This document shows, piece by piece, positions 1 through 7,591 of a stretch of 64,000 bases of DNA. The stretch is from Rhodospirillales bacterium (GTDB taxonomy: Bacteria; Pseudomonadota; Alphaproteobacteria; Rhodospirillales; Shumkoniaceae), in contig JANQJG010000091.1 in NCBI GenBank assembly GCA_028281785.1, positions 48,311 through 112,310 on the forward strand, read 5' to 3'. The notes under the pieces were generated by a model. That model did not search any database. It was not told the DNA's origin and saw only the letters and a list, made by a program, of their open reading frames with translations. Position numbers and translations under genes: made by a program. How positions within the stretch are numbered: position 1 is the stretch's first letter; each line of letters starts with the position of its first letter.

Positions 1-1127
1 GAGCGCCTGCCGATCGCGAAACCCCGGCCTTGCCCGGGCTGCGTGAACTCGGGGATCCGGTTCTCGCCGAGATCTGGAGTCCGGACGAGTTTCCTCTGAC
101 GCTCATGGGGGAGCTGGAGCGGTTTCAGGCCAAGGGCGTGTGGGTCGACGGTGAACGCCGGGTCTTCGTCTATCGCGAGATCAGCGGCTTTGGCCCCGAC
201 CCCTGGATCGTCGGCGCCCATCTCAACCCCGATCTCGCCAACGAGGAAGTCGAGCAGTTCTACCTTTCCGGCGCCGCTGGCCTTGCCATCCTCCTGATCG
301 CCGTCGCCGCCGCCGTGTTGATCGGACGGCGGACAAGCCAGCCCGTCCAGCGCTTGGCGCGGGCGGCCGAGCAGATCAGCGACGGGCGCCTCGACGATTT
401 TCAGCCCTTGCAGCCGGGCTTCTTTCGCGAGCTCAACGAGGCCGGCCGGTCCTTCAACGCCATGGTCGAGGGGTTGCGCGAACGCCAGATGATTCGCGAT
501 CTGTTCGGCAAGTACGTTCCCGAGACGGTCGCGGCCGCCCTGATGAAGGACCGCGGTCAGCTTGAGCCCCAGGCCTCCCAGGCGACCATCCTGTTCGTCG
601 ATCTGGAGGGGTTCACGACGCTATCAGAAGTCCTCAAGCCGGGCGAGATCGTGGATCTGCTCAACAGCTATTTCTCATCCGTCGTCGCCGTGCTGGAACG
701 GCATGGCGGGGTCGTCACCCAGTTCCAGGGGGATGCCATCCTGGCGATCTTCAACGTTCCCGTACCCAATCCGGATCACGCCGGGCGGGCGCTGCGGGCC
801 GCCGTCGAGATCCAGCGGGTCGTCGGCGCGGAAACCTATGCCGGACGCCACCTGGCCTGCCGCATCGGTCTGAATACCGGCGAGGTCGTGGCCGGCAGCG
901 TCGGCGCCTCGGGGCGGCTGAACTACACCGTGCACGGCGACGCCGTCAATCTCGCGGCGCGGCTGGAGCAGCTCAATAAGGAATTCGGCACGCGCATCCT
1001 GGCGGCCGAGACGACCGCGTCCGCCTCCGAAACGCCGATGCGTCCGGTCGGCGAGGTCACGGTGCGCGGCAAGACCTCATCCGTGAAGATCTTCACCCTC
1101 GACGGTGCGCGGCCGGACGAGGCTTGA
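1..1127 (+). CDS. Class III adenylate/guanylate cyclase with HAMP domain (5' end outside window)
   Basis: The reading frame is open to the left edge, so the N-terminus is missing; residue numbers here count from a TTG at 30. The visible part has the end of an extracytoplasmic sensor region, one membrane helix (about 82-99), a HAMP linker (about 100-153) and a class III cyclase domain (about 185-350). Both metal aspartates are present (D191 in FVDLEGFT, D235 in QGDA), as are the transition-state residues N307 and R311. The purine-selecting positions are unusual: Q231 stands where adenylate cyclases have Lys and N298 where they have Asp. It should make a cyclic nucleotide from ATP or GTP at the inner membrane. 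Family certain, substrate not. Confidence 0.9.
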   Translation, partial: APADRETPALPGLRELGDPVLAEIWSPDEFPLTLMGELERFQAKGVWVDGERRVFVYREISGFGPDPWIVGAHLNPDLANEEVEQFYLSGAAGLAILLIAVAAAVLIGRRTSQPVQRLARAAEQISDGRLDDFQPLQPGFFRELNEAGRSFNAMVEGLRERQMIRDLFGKYVPETVAAALMKDRGQLEPQASQATILFVDLEGFTTLSEVLKPGEIVDLLNSYFSSVVAVLERHGGVVTQFQGDAILAIFNVPVPNPDHAGRALRAAVEIQRVVGAETYAGRHLACRIGLNTGEVVAGSVGASGRLNYTVHGDAVNLAARLEQLNKEFGTRILAAETTASASETPMRPVGEVTVRGKTSSVKIFTLDGARPDEA

Positions 1128-1136
1128 AAAACGCGA

Positions 1137-1562
1137 TCAAGCTTCGTCGGAAGACACGGGACGGCGCGTGGACTTGATCGTTTTGCGCCGACGCTTGGCG
1201 ACCAGCCGCCGCTCTATCGCGGCCCGACTCGGCTTGGTCGGGCGGCGCGGTTTCGGCCGCGTCGCGGCCCGGCGGATCAACTCGATCAGGCGGTCGAGCG
1301 CCTCACGGCGATTGCCGTCCTGGGTCCGCTGGCGGCGCGCGTCGATGACCAAAACGCCGTCGCCGGTCAGGCGCCGTCCGGCCAGACGCATCAGGCGAAT
1401 ACGCACATCCTCCGGGAGCGACGCCGAGCGCGCCACGTCGAAACGCAACTGGACGGCGGTCGATACCTTGTTGACGTTCTGTCCGCCCGGGCCGGAGGCG
1501 CGCAAGAAGTGAAGCTCGATCTCGCGCTCGTCGAGAGCAATGGTGGACGTGACCACAATCAT
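1137..1562 (-). CDS. arfB: Peptidyl-tRNA hydrolase ArfB (YaeJ), ribosome rescue
   Basis: A 141-residue protein with the release-factor GGQ loop (GPGGQNVNK, GGQ at residues 26-28) near the N-terminus and a long, very basic tail rich in Arg and Lys (after about residue 100). This is the layout of ArfB. The tail enters the empty mRNA channel of a stalled ribosome and GGQ hydrolyses the peptidyl-tRNA. Length and architecture match the family, and there is no stop-codon recognition domain as in RF1/RF2. It converges on the cyclase gene with only nine bases between them. The ATG at 1562 leaves the usual short segment before the first strand. Confidence 0.93.
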   Translation of the reverse strand: MIVVTSTIALDEREIELHFLRASGPGGQNVNKVSTAVQLRFDVARSASLPEDVRIRLMRLAGRRLTGDGVLVIDARRQRTQDGNRREALDRLIELIRRAATRPKPRRPTKPSRAAIERRLVAKRRRKTIKSTRRPVSSDEA

Positions 1563-1629
1563 GGCTCCGGACGGAGCGTCCCCTCCACAGGTTTCCCGGA
1601 GCCCCGCACGCGGCCGCGCCCCGAAGGCG

Positions 1630-2154
1630 TCAGTGCATTGCGCCGTGCCCTTTGTGCCCGCCGCTCATGCCGCCCATACTCCCCTTCGCGCCGGCGGCGC
1701 GGATGGGGGCCTCGACGGTGATCTTGCCGGCCTTTTCGAAAGTCAGGGTCACGGTCAGCACCTCGCCCTCCTTCAAGGGCGCGTGCAGGCCCATCAGCAT
1801 CACGTGCAGCCCGCCGGGTTGCAGGACGGTGGGCTCCCCGGGATGGATCTCGATGGCGTTGACTTGGCGCATCTTCATCACCCCGCCTTCCATCAGAACG
1901 GTGTGCAGCTCGACCTTGCCGGCGACCGGCGACTCGGCCGCGAGCAAGCGATCCATCTGCTGCCCGGCATTGACCAGGGTCGCATAGGCCGCGCCTGCCT
2001 TGGCCATCGGGCTGGCGGACGCCCGCGCCCAGGGCTCCGAAACCACGATCGTCCCCACCTTGTACTCCGCCGCCTGGGCGATGCCCGTTCCGGCAACGGT
2101 CACGGCCGCCACGATCGCCAATCCCCAACCGATGGCATGTTTCCATACCCGCAT
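1630..2154 (-). CDS. Periplasmic copper chaperone, PCu(A)C family
   Basis: About 174 residues. I place the start at the ATG at 2154 because a GGAGG lies ten bases upstream of it; a TTG 18 bases further up would put that Shine-Dalgarno inside the gene. A signal peptide (hydrophobic stretch, then AQA before AEYKVG) sends it to the periplasm. The copper-binding pattern is visible: His in VELHTVLMEGG, Met residues in VMKMRQV, and His/Met in GLHVMLMGL. The C-terminus is a Met/His/Gly-rich tail (GHKGHGAMH) that could add metal sites. The family delivers Cu(I) to cytochrome oxidase CuA assembly. No Sco or cox gene lies beside it. Confidence 0.9.
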   Translation of the reverse strand: MRVWKHAIGWGLAIVAAVTVAGTGIAQAAEYKVGTIVVSEPWARASASPMAKAGAAYATLVNAGQQMDRLLAAESPVAGKVELHTVLMEGGVMKMRQVNAIEIHPGEPTVLQPGGLHVMLMGLHAPLKEGEVLTVTLTFEKAGKITVEAPIRAAGAKGSMGGMSGGHKGHGAMH

Positions 2155-2181
2155 AATCTGCTGTCCTCCCAACTGGTCCGA

Positions 2182-3090
2182 TCAATTCACCTTCACATCG
2201 GATACGGATTCGATCCCGTCAAGACCGAAAGCCCGCCGGGCCGCGTCCCATTCCCTCAGGATGAACTCGCGGCCGTGCCGGGCCAGCTCGTCGCTGTCCT
2301 CCCACATTCGGCGCCAGAGCGCCATGCCGGCGGCAAGTCCGGCCCCCGCGATGCCCCCGGAAAAGGCCTCGAACCCCAACGGGCCCGTGTAGTCGATGCG
2401 AGCGAGGGCGCGGAAGGCGGCGCGGAAATCGACATTGCCGGTGCCCAGGCGGCCGCGATGACTCTCGCCGATCTCGAAATAGCCGAGCTTGTCGGCGCAA
2501 AGCTCGATCACGCGCCCGAAATCGGTCTCCTCGATGTTCATGTGGTAGGTGTCGAGATGCACGAAGATGTTGTCGGAGCCGGTCGCCGCGATATGCGTCA
2601 TTGCCTGCTCGCCGGTCGTCAGAAGGTTGGTCTCGTAACGATTCACAACCTCAAGGGCGAGGGGGAAGCCCGCCGCCTTGGCCTTTTCGGCCGCGCGCGC
2701 CAGAACCTCGATGCTGTGGCGGCGTCCGGCTTCCGTCGGCAGGCGCAGGTGTTTCGCCAAGGCGGAGTAATAGACCCCGCCAAGGCGGCGCGAGCCGAGA
2801 TCGCGGGCAACGCTGATCGCGTCCATGATCAGGGTCTCGCCGCGCGCCACGGTCTCCGGATCGTCGCTTGAGATGTCCGTGCCCAGATCGAGGGCCAAGC
2901 CGTTGACCGGGGCAATGCGGTTTTCCTCGAGAATCGGACGCAGCCGATCGGGGTTGACGACAGAGAGATCCCGCAGCGGGATCACGACCTGATCGAAGGC
3001 CGCGGCCGCGGCCGCGGCGATCGCGCGGCGCCCCTCCTCATCGTTCCATTGCGAGGCCCAGACATGGGAATGCACACCCAGTGTGTTCAT
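2182..3090 (-). CDS. Sugar phosphate isomerase/epimerase family (ketose 3-epimerase-like TIM barrel)
   Basis: 302 residues, AP-endonuclease-2 type TIM barrel. The four metal/catalytic positions of D-tagatose (D-psicose) 3-epimerases can be seen in order: Glu in LEVVNRYETN, Asp in HLDTYHMNIEE, His in GESHRGRLGTGN and Glu in GFEAFSGG. This supports C3 epimerisation of a ketose through a Mn-bound enediolate. The ATG at 3090 has a strong GGGAGGGCAGG upstream. It sits just upstream of the copper chaperone gene, with 27 bases between them, but shares no obvious function with it. The exact sugar is not readable; inositol-pathway isomerases of the same fold are the alternative. Confidence 0.8.
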   Translation of the reverse strand: MNTLGVHSHVWASQWNDEEGRRAIAAAAAAAFDQVVIPLRDLSVVNPDRLRPILEENRIAPVNGLALDLGTDISSDDPETVARGETLIMDAISVARDLGSRRLGGVYYSALAKHLRLPTEAGRRHSIEVLARAAEKAKAAGFPLALEVVNRYETNLLTTGEQAMTHIAATGSDNIFVHLDTYHMNIEETDFGRVIELCADKLGYFEIGESHRGRLGTGNVDFRAAFRALARIDYTGPLGFEAFSGGIAGAGLAAGMALWRRMWEDSDELARHGREFILREWDAARRAFGLDGIESVSDVKVN

Positions 3091-3177
3091 GAACCTGCCC
3101 TCCCTGTTTTTTTATGATTGGTTCGACGGCACCATACCGCCCCCCGCATCGCCTTGAAAGCGCCGGGGGAACACCGA

Positions 3178-3831
3178 CTAAATCTCTTCCTCCGCGATGG
3201 TGTAAGGCTCCGCAGCAGCCGCGGCGGCCCAGTCCCGGAGATCGGGCCAGGCCCAGACGGCTTCGGCATAGGCGCGGCAGACATCGCTCATCGCCACGTC
3301 ATAGGTACGAAAACGGCTCACCACGGGGGCGTAGAAGGCGTCGGCCAGGGTGAAGCCGCCGAACAGGAAAGGGCCGTCCTCCCCGGCGCGGTTCCGGCAG
3401 GTTTCCCAGATCTGTTGAACGCGCGCGATATCGGCGTCGACCTCGGGGCTGCGGCCCTTGCCCGGCAGCCGCGCCCGGACGTTCATCGGCATGCCGCCGC
3501 GGAGCGCGGCGAAGCTCGAATGCATCTCCGCGCAGATCGAACGGGCAAAGGCCCGCATTCCGGCATCCGCGGGCCACGGTCCGGCCTCGGGAAATCGCTC
3601 GGCCAGGTATTCGGCGATGGCGAGCGTGTCCCAGATCGTGATGTCCCCATCCTTGAGCACCGGCACCCGGCCCGACGGCGAATGGGCCTTGATCGCCGCT
3701 TCCGTTTCGGGGCGGCTCAACGGGATCAGCAGTTCGTCGAATTCGGCGCCCGTTTTCTTGAGCGCCAGCCAGGCGCGCAAACTCCAGGACGAATAGTTCT
3801 TGTTGCCGATGACGAGGGTAAGCCGGTTCAT
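3178..3831 (-). CDS. Glutathione S-transferase family protein
   Basis: 217 residues from the ATG at 3831; the frame extends upstream but homologous sequence begins at MNRLTLVIGNKNYSSWS. The N-terminal thioredoxin-like half shows the active-site Ser of NYSSWSLRAW, the cis-Pro loop (SGRVPVLKDGD) and the glutathione-binding segment IWDTLAIAEYLAE. The C-terminal half is the all-helical domain (FGGFTLADAFYAPV). These are the features of a soluble bacterial GST near the YfcF and zeta/beta types. The substrate is unknown. It is a single gene followed after 87 bases by the epimerase on the same strand. Confidence 0.85.
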   Translation of the reverse strand: MNRLTLVIGNKNYSSWSLRAWLALKKTGAEFDELLIPLSRPETEAAIKAHSPSGRVPVLKDGDITIWDTLAIAEYLAERFPEAGPWPADAGMRAFARSICAEMHSSFAALRGGMPMNVRARLPGKGRSPEVDADIARVQQIWETCRNRAGEDGPFLFGGFTLADAFYAPVVSRFRTYDVAMSDVCRAYAEAVWAWPDLRDWAAAAAAEPYTIAEEEI

Positions 3832-3966
3832 GACCCTTTCCTGTCTCGCGGGTTCGCGCGATCCCGGCGCCATAGCCGTCGGCGCGGGTTCGGATCAAGG
3901 TGACGTCGACAGTTCGTTAATACAGTCTGGCGTGACGCCGCTTCCTGTGACACCACGAGCCGCCTG

Positions 3967-4099
3967 CTAGTGTGATGGTTCCGAAGTTCGGTACATTATG
4001 TGTGCCGAACTTCGGAAGCTGAATCACACGAGAATCAACAAGTCAGTGTGCCGATTCACGCGAGATTCAATGTAGCGAATCTCGCGATCGGGACACTAG
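3967..4099. repeat. 133-bp CTAG-flanked palindromic element with two hairpins
   Basis: CTAG at 3967-3970 and at 4096-4099 bound a segment that begins TGTGATGG and ends CGGGACA. Inside are two large imperfect hairpins. The first pairs TTCCGAAGTTCGG (3979-3991) with its exact reverse complement (4005-4017), with outer arms GTGTGAT and ATCACAC. The second pairs GCGAGATTC (4060-4068) with GAATCTCGC (4077-4085) and has outer arms AGTGT and ACACT. No coding potential. It looks like a small non-autonomous mobile or dispersed palindromic repeat with a 4-bp CTAG target duplication. The right CTAG contains the stop codon of the haem monooxygenase gene. Confidence 0.6.
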
Positions 4100-4416
4100 G
4101 GCGTCTTCTTCATTCCCAGTACGACTTCGAAGCCCTCGAATTGAGGGCCGCCAACGTAGAAATCCTTGGTTTGACCGGCGTTTCTGTGCGCCTCTCGGAA
4201 AGCTTCGGACCTCGTCCAAGCTTCAAAGTCGGCCTGGCTGCGCCAGATCGAATGGCTGGCATAAAGCACGTGGTCCTCTGCTTCGGGGCCCTTGAGCAGA
4301 TGGAATTCGACGAAGCCCGGCACGCCCTTCAGGCGGCTGTCGCGGCCGCGCCAGACACTTTCGAACGCCTCCGCATGGTCCTTGCGCACGCGGAAGCGGT
4401 TCATCGCAATAAACAT
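4096..4416 (-). CDS. Haem-degrading monooxygenase (ABM domain, IsdG/HmuQ-like)
   Basis: 106 residues, a single antibiotic-biosynthesis-monooxygenase ferredoxin-like domain. It begins MFIAMNRFRVRKDHAEAFE and carries the FEAWTRSEAFREAHRN helix (Trp and His as in IsdG-type haem oxygenases). It is the last gene after hmuT-hmuU-hmuV, 43 bases downstream of hmuV on the same strand. The role that fits is opening of imported haem in the cytoplasm to release iron. The fold is certain. The haem role rests on operon position plus family knowledge. Its TAG stop lies in the CTAG that borders a palindromic repeat. Confidence 0.83.
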   Translation of the reverse strand: MFIAMNRFRVRKDHAEAFESVWRGRDSRLKGVPGFVEFHLLKGPEAEDHVLYASHSIWRSQADFEAWTRSEAFREAHRNAGQTKDFYVGGPQFEGFEVVLGMKKTP

Positions 4417-4459
4417 GGCGGTTTCTCCCGTCTGTCTCGTTTCACGTCGTCAGCCGCGG

Positions 4460-5242
4460 CTAAAGCGGCACCAATTGGGGACGGCCTCGGTTGGGATGCC
4501 GTTGTATGGTGACCCGAATATCGAAGGCTTTTTCGATTTGGTCTTCCGTCAAGACCATGTCGACCGGTCCCTCGGCTTGTACCTGGCCGTCGACAAGCAG
4601 CACCATCCGGTCCGCGTAGAGCGCGGCGAGGTTGGGATCGTGGAGCACGGCCAGCACGCCAATCCGCCGGTCGGACATGCGGCGCGCAAAATCGAGTAGG
4701 CGGTGTTGATGGGTCAGGTCGAGGTTGTTGGTTGGTTCGTCGAGCAAGAGATATCGCGTAAGATCGTCGCTTGGCTCCGGCCAAATCTGGGCCATCACGC
4801 GGGCCAGTTGTACACGCTGGCGTTCGCCACCCGATAAGGTGGTGTAGACCCGCTCCGCCAGGCGTCCGGCATCGACTTCTTCGAGCGCTGCGGCGGCGAT
4901 GTCGAGATCGCGGACACGGCTTGAGCTGCCGCTATGTGCGCTGCGGCCCATCAAGACCACCTCCAGCGCACGGAAAGGGAAGGACAGCTCCAAGGACTGC
5001 GGCAGCACGGCCCGGCGGCGCGCCAGATCCGCAGGGGACCATCGGCCCAGCGACCGGCCGTCGAGGGTCACAACCCCCTCTCCGGGCATGAGCGCACCCG
5101 AGAGCAGGTGCAGCAGGGTCGACTTGCCCGCGCCATTCGGACCGATCACGGCGGTGAACCCGCCCGGTTGCAGCATCACGCTGACATCGCGAAGGATCGT
5201 GTGCCCTTGCCGGGCGAAATGAAGACCGTTTCCGCGCAGCAT
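4460..5242 (-). CDS. hmuV: Haemin ABC transporter ATP-binding protein HmuV
   Basis: 260 residues. Walker A GPNGAGKST (34-42), signature LSGGERQ (136-142), Walker B with LLLDEPT (165-171) and the D-loop NNLDLTHQH are all intact. This is the FecE/BtuD class of ATPase. It starts seven bases after the hmuU stop, in the order hmuT-hmuU-hmuV, and powers haem import through HmuU across the inner membrane. The preceding binding protein and the following haem monooxygenase support haem over vitamin B12 or siderophore as substrate. No TonB receptor gene lies in the window. Confidence 0.92.
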   Translation of the reverse strand: MLRGNGLHFARQGHTILRDVSVMLQPGGFTAVIGPNGAGKSTLLHLLSGALMPGEGVVTLDGRSLGRWSPADLARRRAVLPQSLELSFPFRALEVVLMGRSAHSGSSSRVRDLDIAAAALEEVDAGRLAERVYTTLSGGERQRVQLARVMAQIWPEPSDDLTRYLLLDEPTNNLDLTHQHRLLDFARRMSDRRIGVLAVLHDPNLAALYADRMVLLVDGQVQAEGPVDMVLTEDQIEKAFDIRVTIQRHPNRGRPQLVPL

Positions 5243-5249
5243 TACGGCA

Positions 5250-6347
5250 TCACCAGAGGCCCAGGCCGCGCCGCCGCATAAGCAGCCAAAGGAAGAAAGG
5301 ACCGCCGACGCAACTCGTCAGAATGCCGATGGGAAGTTCGGCCGGAAGCACCAGTGTGCGCGCCAGGAGGTCGGCGAGCAGCAGCAAGGTCCCGCCGAGC
5401 AGAATGCAGGCCGGCAGAAGAAGCCTGTGATCGGGACCGAGGGTCAGGCGCAACAGATGCGGAACCACGAGTCCGACGAAGCCGATCACGCCGGTCAGGG
5501 CCACGGACGCTCCGACGGCAAGCGCCGCGAGCAGCACGACGAATCGCTTAACCCGTTCGATGTTGAAACCCAGATGAAGCGCCTCGACTTCGCCAAGCAG
5601 CAAGCCGTTGAGCGGACGCGCCAGGACCGGCAAGGCGAGCGTTGGCAAGAGCATCAGCGGGGCGGCAAGCAGCAGCCGGTCCCATGTCACGCCTCCAAGG
5701 CTTCCAAGCAGCCAGAAATTCAGATCACGCAAGGCCTGATCGTCGCTGACGAAGATCAGCAGACCGATCGCCGCGCCGGCCAGGGCGTTTAGCGCAATAC
5801 CGGCCAGCAGCATGGTCGCCACCTCGGTGCGCCCATCGCGGCTGGCGATGCGATAGACCAGCCAGGTCGTGGCGAGCCCGCCGGCAAAGGCGCTCAGCGG
5901 CAGCAAGTATGCGAGCGGGTCGGGCGACAGACCCAGCACCGGCAGGCTGCCACCGAGAACGATCACCACGGCGGCGGCCAGGGCCGCGCCGGTGGATACG
6001 CCTATCAAACCGGGATCTGCCAAAGGGTTCCGGAAGAGGCCTTGAAGGGCGGCGCCGGCAATGGCGAGCGCTGCGCCAACCAGGATCGCCAGGCAGGCGC
6101 GCGGAAGACGAATTGTGAGGAGTACGGTCTCTTGCACCGGCGCATGCATCGATAGCCGGGCAAGGCCCACTTGTTCCAGGAAGATGGACATAACTTGCAG
6201 GGGAGAGATGGCGACCGCGCCGATGCCGACCGACAGGAGGAAGGCGCTCCCCAGTCCGCAGAACAGAAGCAGCAGGGCGGTTCGCGTGCGCGCGGCTTGG
6301 CTGCGAAGGACGTCGGCTGCGTCCGTCATCGGCGCGCATTCGCTCAC
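5250..6347 (-). CDS. hmuU: Haemin ABC transporter permease HmuU (FecCD family)
   Basis: 365 residues with about ten hydrophobic helices and FecCD-family landmarks (GAALAIAGAALQGLFRNPLADPGLIGVSTGAA split across two helices, GFVGLVVPHLLRL near the C-terminus). The GTG start at 6347 overlaps the hmuT stop as GTGA, which suggests translational coupling; an ATG at 6329 is the alternative. It forms the membrane channel that takes haem from HmuT and works with HmuV. Length is slightly above the usual 330-350 because of a short hydrophilic N-terminus. Confidence 0.92.
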   Translation of the reverse strand: MSECAPMTDAADVLRSQAARTRTALLLLFCGLGSAFLLSVGIGAVAISPLQVMSIFLEQVGLARLSMHAPVQETVLLTIRLPRACLAILVGAALAIAGAALQGLFRNPLADPGLIGVSTGAALAAAVVIVLGGSLPVLGLSPDPLAYLLPLSAFAGGLATTWLVYRIASRDGRTEVATMLLAGIALNALAGAAIGLLIFVSDDQALRDLNFWLLGSLGGVTWDRLLLAAPLMLLPTLALPVLARPLNGLLLGEVEALHLGFNIERVKRFVVLLAALAVGASVALTGVIGFVGLVVPHLLRLTLGPDHRLLLPACILLGGTLLLLADLLARTLVLPAELPIGILTSCVGGPFFLWLLMRRRGLGLW

Positions 6348-7204
6348 CGCGCATCCATGAGTGTGGGGTGCAGCGCCTGCGCCAACAGCGCCACGGCTTC
6401 GGGTGTGCGCGGGCCGAAGCCCAGCAGCAGCAATCCATTCAGTGCAACCAACCGACCTGCCGCGGCGGCCGGACTTGCGCCCAGCTCCGGCCGGCTGAGG
6501 ATGGCCTTCCGGCCACCGAGCCGCTCGAGCGTCCGCTCGGTGACGAGTATCACGTCCGGTCTTGCCGCCGCGGCAGCCTCCGGCGACAACGGTTTGAAGC
6601 CCGAAAACTGCGCGAGGGCGTTTTGCCCGCCGGCCAAGTCGATGATGCCGGCCGCCGAGGTGTTCTTGCCGGCCGCCAATGGCGCGCCGTTGCCGACCGA
6701 CAGTAGGAAAATCACCCTTGGCCGTTCGGTGACGGCGGCCAGTTTACGCGCCACGCCGCGTTGAGCCTCGTCGATGCGCGAATTGAGGGCATCGCCTTCG
6801 CTTGCGAGATCAAGCGCGGCGGCTACTTGCCGAACCTTCTCGTGCATGCCGTTCAGACTCGGTTCGTCGGGTATCAGCACAATCCTCACGCCCGCCGCCC
6901 CTAGCTGGTCGATCGTCGTCTTCGGCCCGGCGTCCTCGATCAAGAGGAGGAGGTCGGGTTCGAGCGCGAGGATGGGTTCCGCCGAAAGGCGGCGCATATA
7001 GCCTACATCCGGAAGTTTATCGGCGGCCGGTGGGTAGCTGCTCGTACTGTCGACGGCGACGAGCCGCTCCGCGGCGCCGAGGGCATAAACGATCTCCGTA
7101 ATCGAGCCGCCGACAGAGATCAGCCGCTGTTCTTCCGCCGCAACCGGAGATGTAAGGGCTGTACATAGAAGAAGCGCATACAACCAAATTTGTAGATGTC
7201 GCAT
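6344..7204 (-). CDS. hmuT: Periplasmic haemin-binding protein HmuT
   Basis: 286 residues with a signal peptide (about 1-23, cleavage near VAAEEQRL). The mature part is a class III (TroA/BtuF-like) binding protein: RLISVGGSITEIVYALGAAERLVAVDSTSSYP, then KLPDVGYMRRLSAEPILALEPDLLL. The conserved Tyr in VGYMRRLS is a known haem ligand position in HmuT proteins. It is the first gene of the minus-strand haem operon and overlaps hmuU by four bases. Upstream lies a 387-base non-coding stretch that may carry an iron-responsive site. Confidence 0.9.
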   Translation of the reverse strand: MRHLQIWLYALLLCTALTSPVAAEEQRLISVGGSITEIVYALGAAERLVAVDSTSSYPPAADKLPDVGYMRRLSAEPILALEPDLLLLIEDAGPKTTIDQLGAAGVRIVLIPDEPSLNGMHEKVRQVAAALDLASEGDALNSRIDEAQRGVARKLAAVTERPRVIFLLSVGNGAPLAAGKNTSAAGIIDLAGGQNALAQFSGFKPLSPEAAAAARPDVILVTERTLERLGGRKAILSRPELGASPAAAAGRLVALNGLLLLGFGPRTPEAVALLAQALHPTLMDAR

Positions 7205-7591
7205 GGTCGCCGTCCCACTATGTCGCTCTGTAACCGATCCTCGCCTTGAGTTGCCCTTGCCCCAACCGATCAGAATTTGAGGTTATGCTGAAAGTGCTTT
7301 GCGTTTGCAATGCGAAAAGTAAGGTTGGCGTGAAGTTGGCTCCCGCACCGTGCGCGTCTTCCGGACATCAGGACAGAGGAGAGAGAGATGATCGGACAAA
7401 CCCTTCCCGACGTCACATTCAAGACACGGGTCCGAGACGAGTCGGTCGGCGGGTTACATCCATACCGGGGGAAAATCGGACCACGGCCGATTGGCTTCAG
7501 GGGCGCCGTTTTGGATCAAGGGGTGTTTTGATCGGCGTTGTCGGGGCGCTATGGTAGCGCGCTGGGGGTATCGAAATCGGAGGTGTGACGG
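7205..7591. other. Intergenic region between hmuT and the M17 peptidase
   Basis: This stretch holds the divergent promoters of hmuT (minus) and the plus-strand genes, and a peroxiredoxin gene remnant at 7388-7531. Around 7298-7317 there is an AT-richer semi-palindrome (TTTGC, central TTGCAA, GCGAAA) that could be an iron- or peroxide-responsive operator for hmuT or for the lost peroxiredoxin. That assignment is weak because it matches no consensus closely. A GGAGGTGTG at about 7579 serves the peptidase. Confidence 0.35.
7388..7531 (+). pseudogene. 5' remnant of a peroxiredoxin (Prx5/thioredoxin-dependent) gene
   Basis: An ATG at 7388 with a strong GAGGAGAGAGAG just upstream opens a 47-codon frame. 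Its first 29 residues contain GQTLPDVTFKTRVRDES followed by VGG and PYR. This matches the N-terminus of a peroxiredoxin class that, from memory of the family, reads PDVTFKTRVRDES-GG-NPFRW. The similarity fades after about residue 28, and the frame stops at 7529 before the catalytic Cys region (FTPTCS) would appear. I read it as a deleted gene that kept its ribosome-binding site. A short expressed peptide is possible but less likely. Confidence 0.65.
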
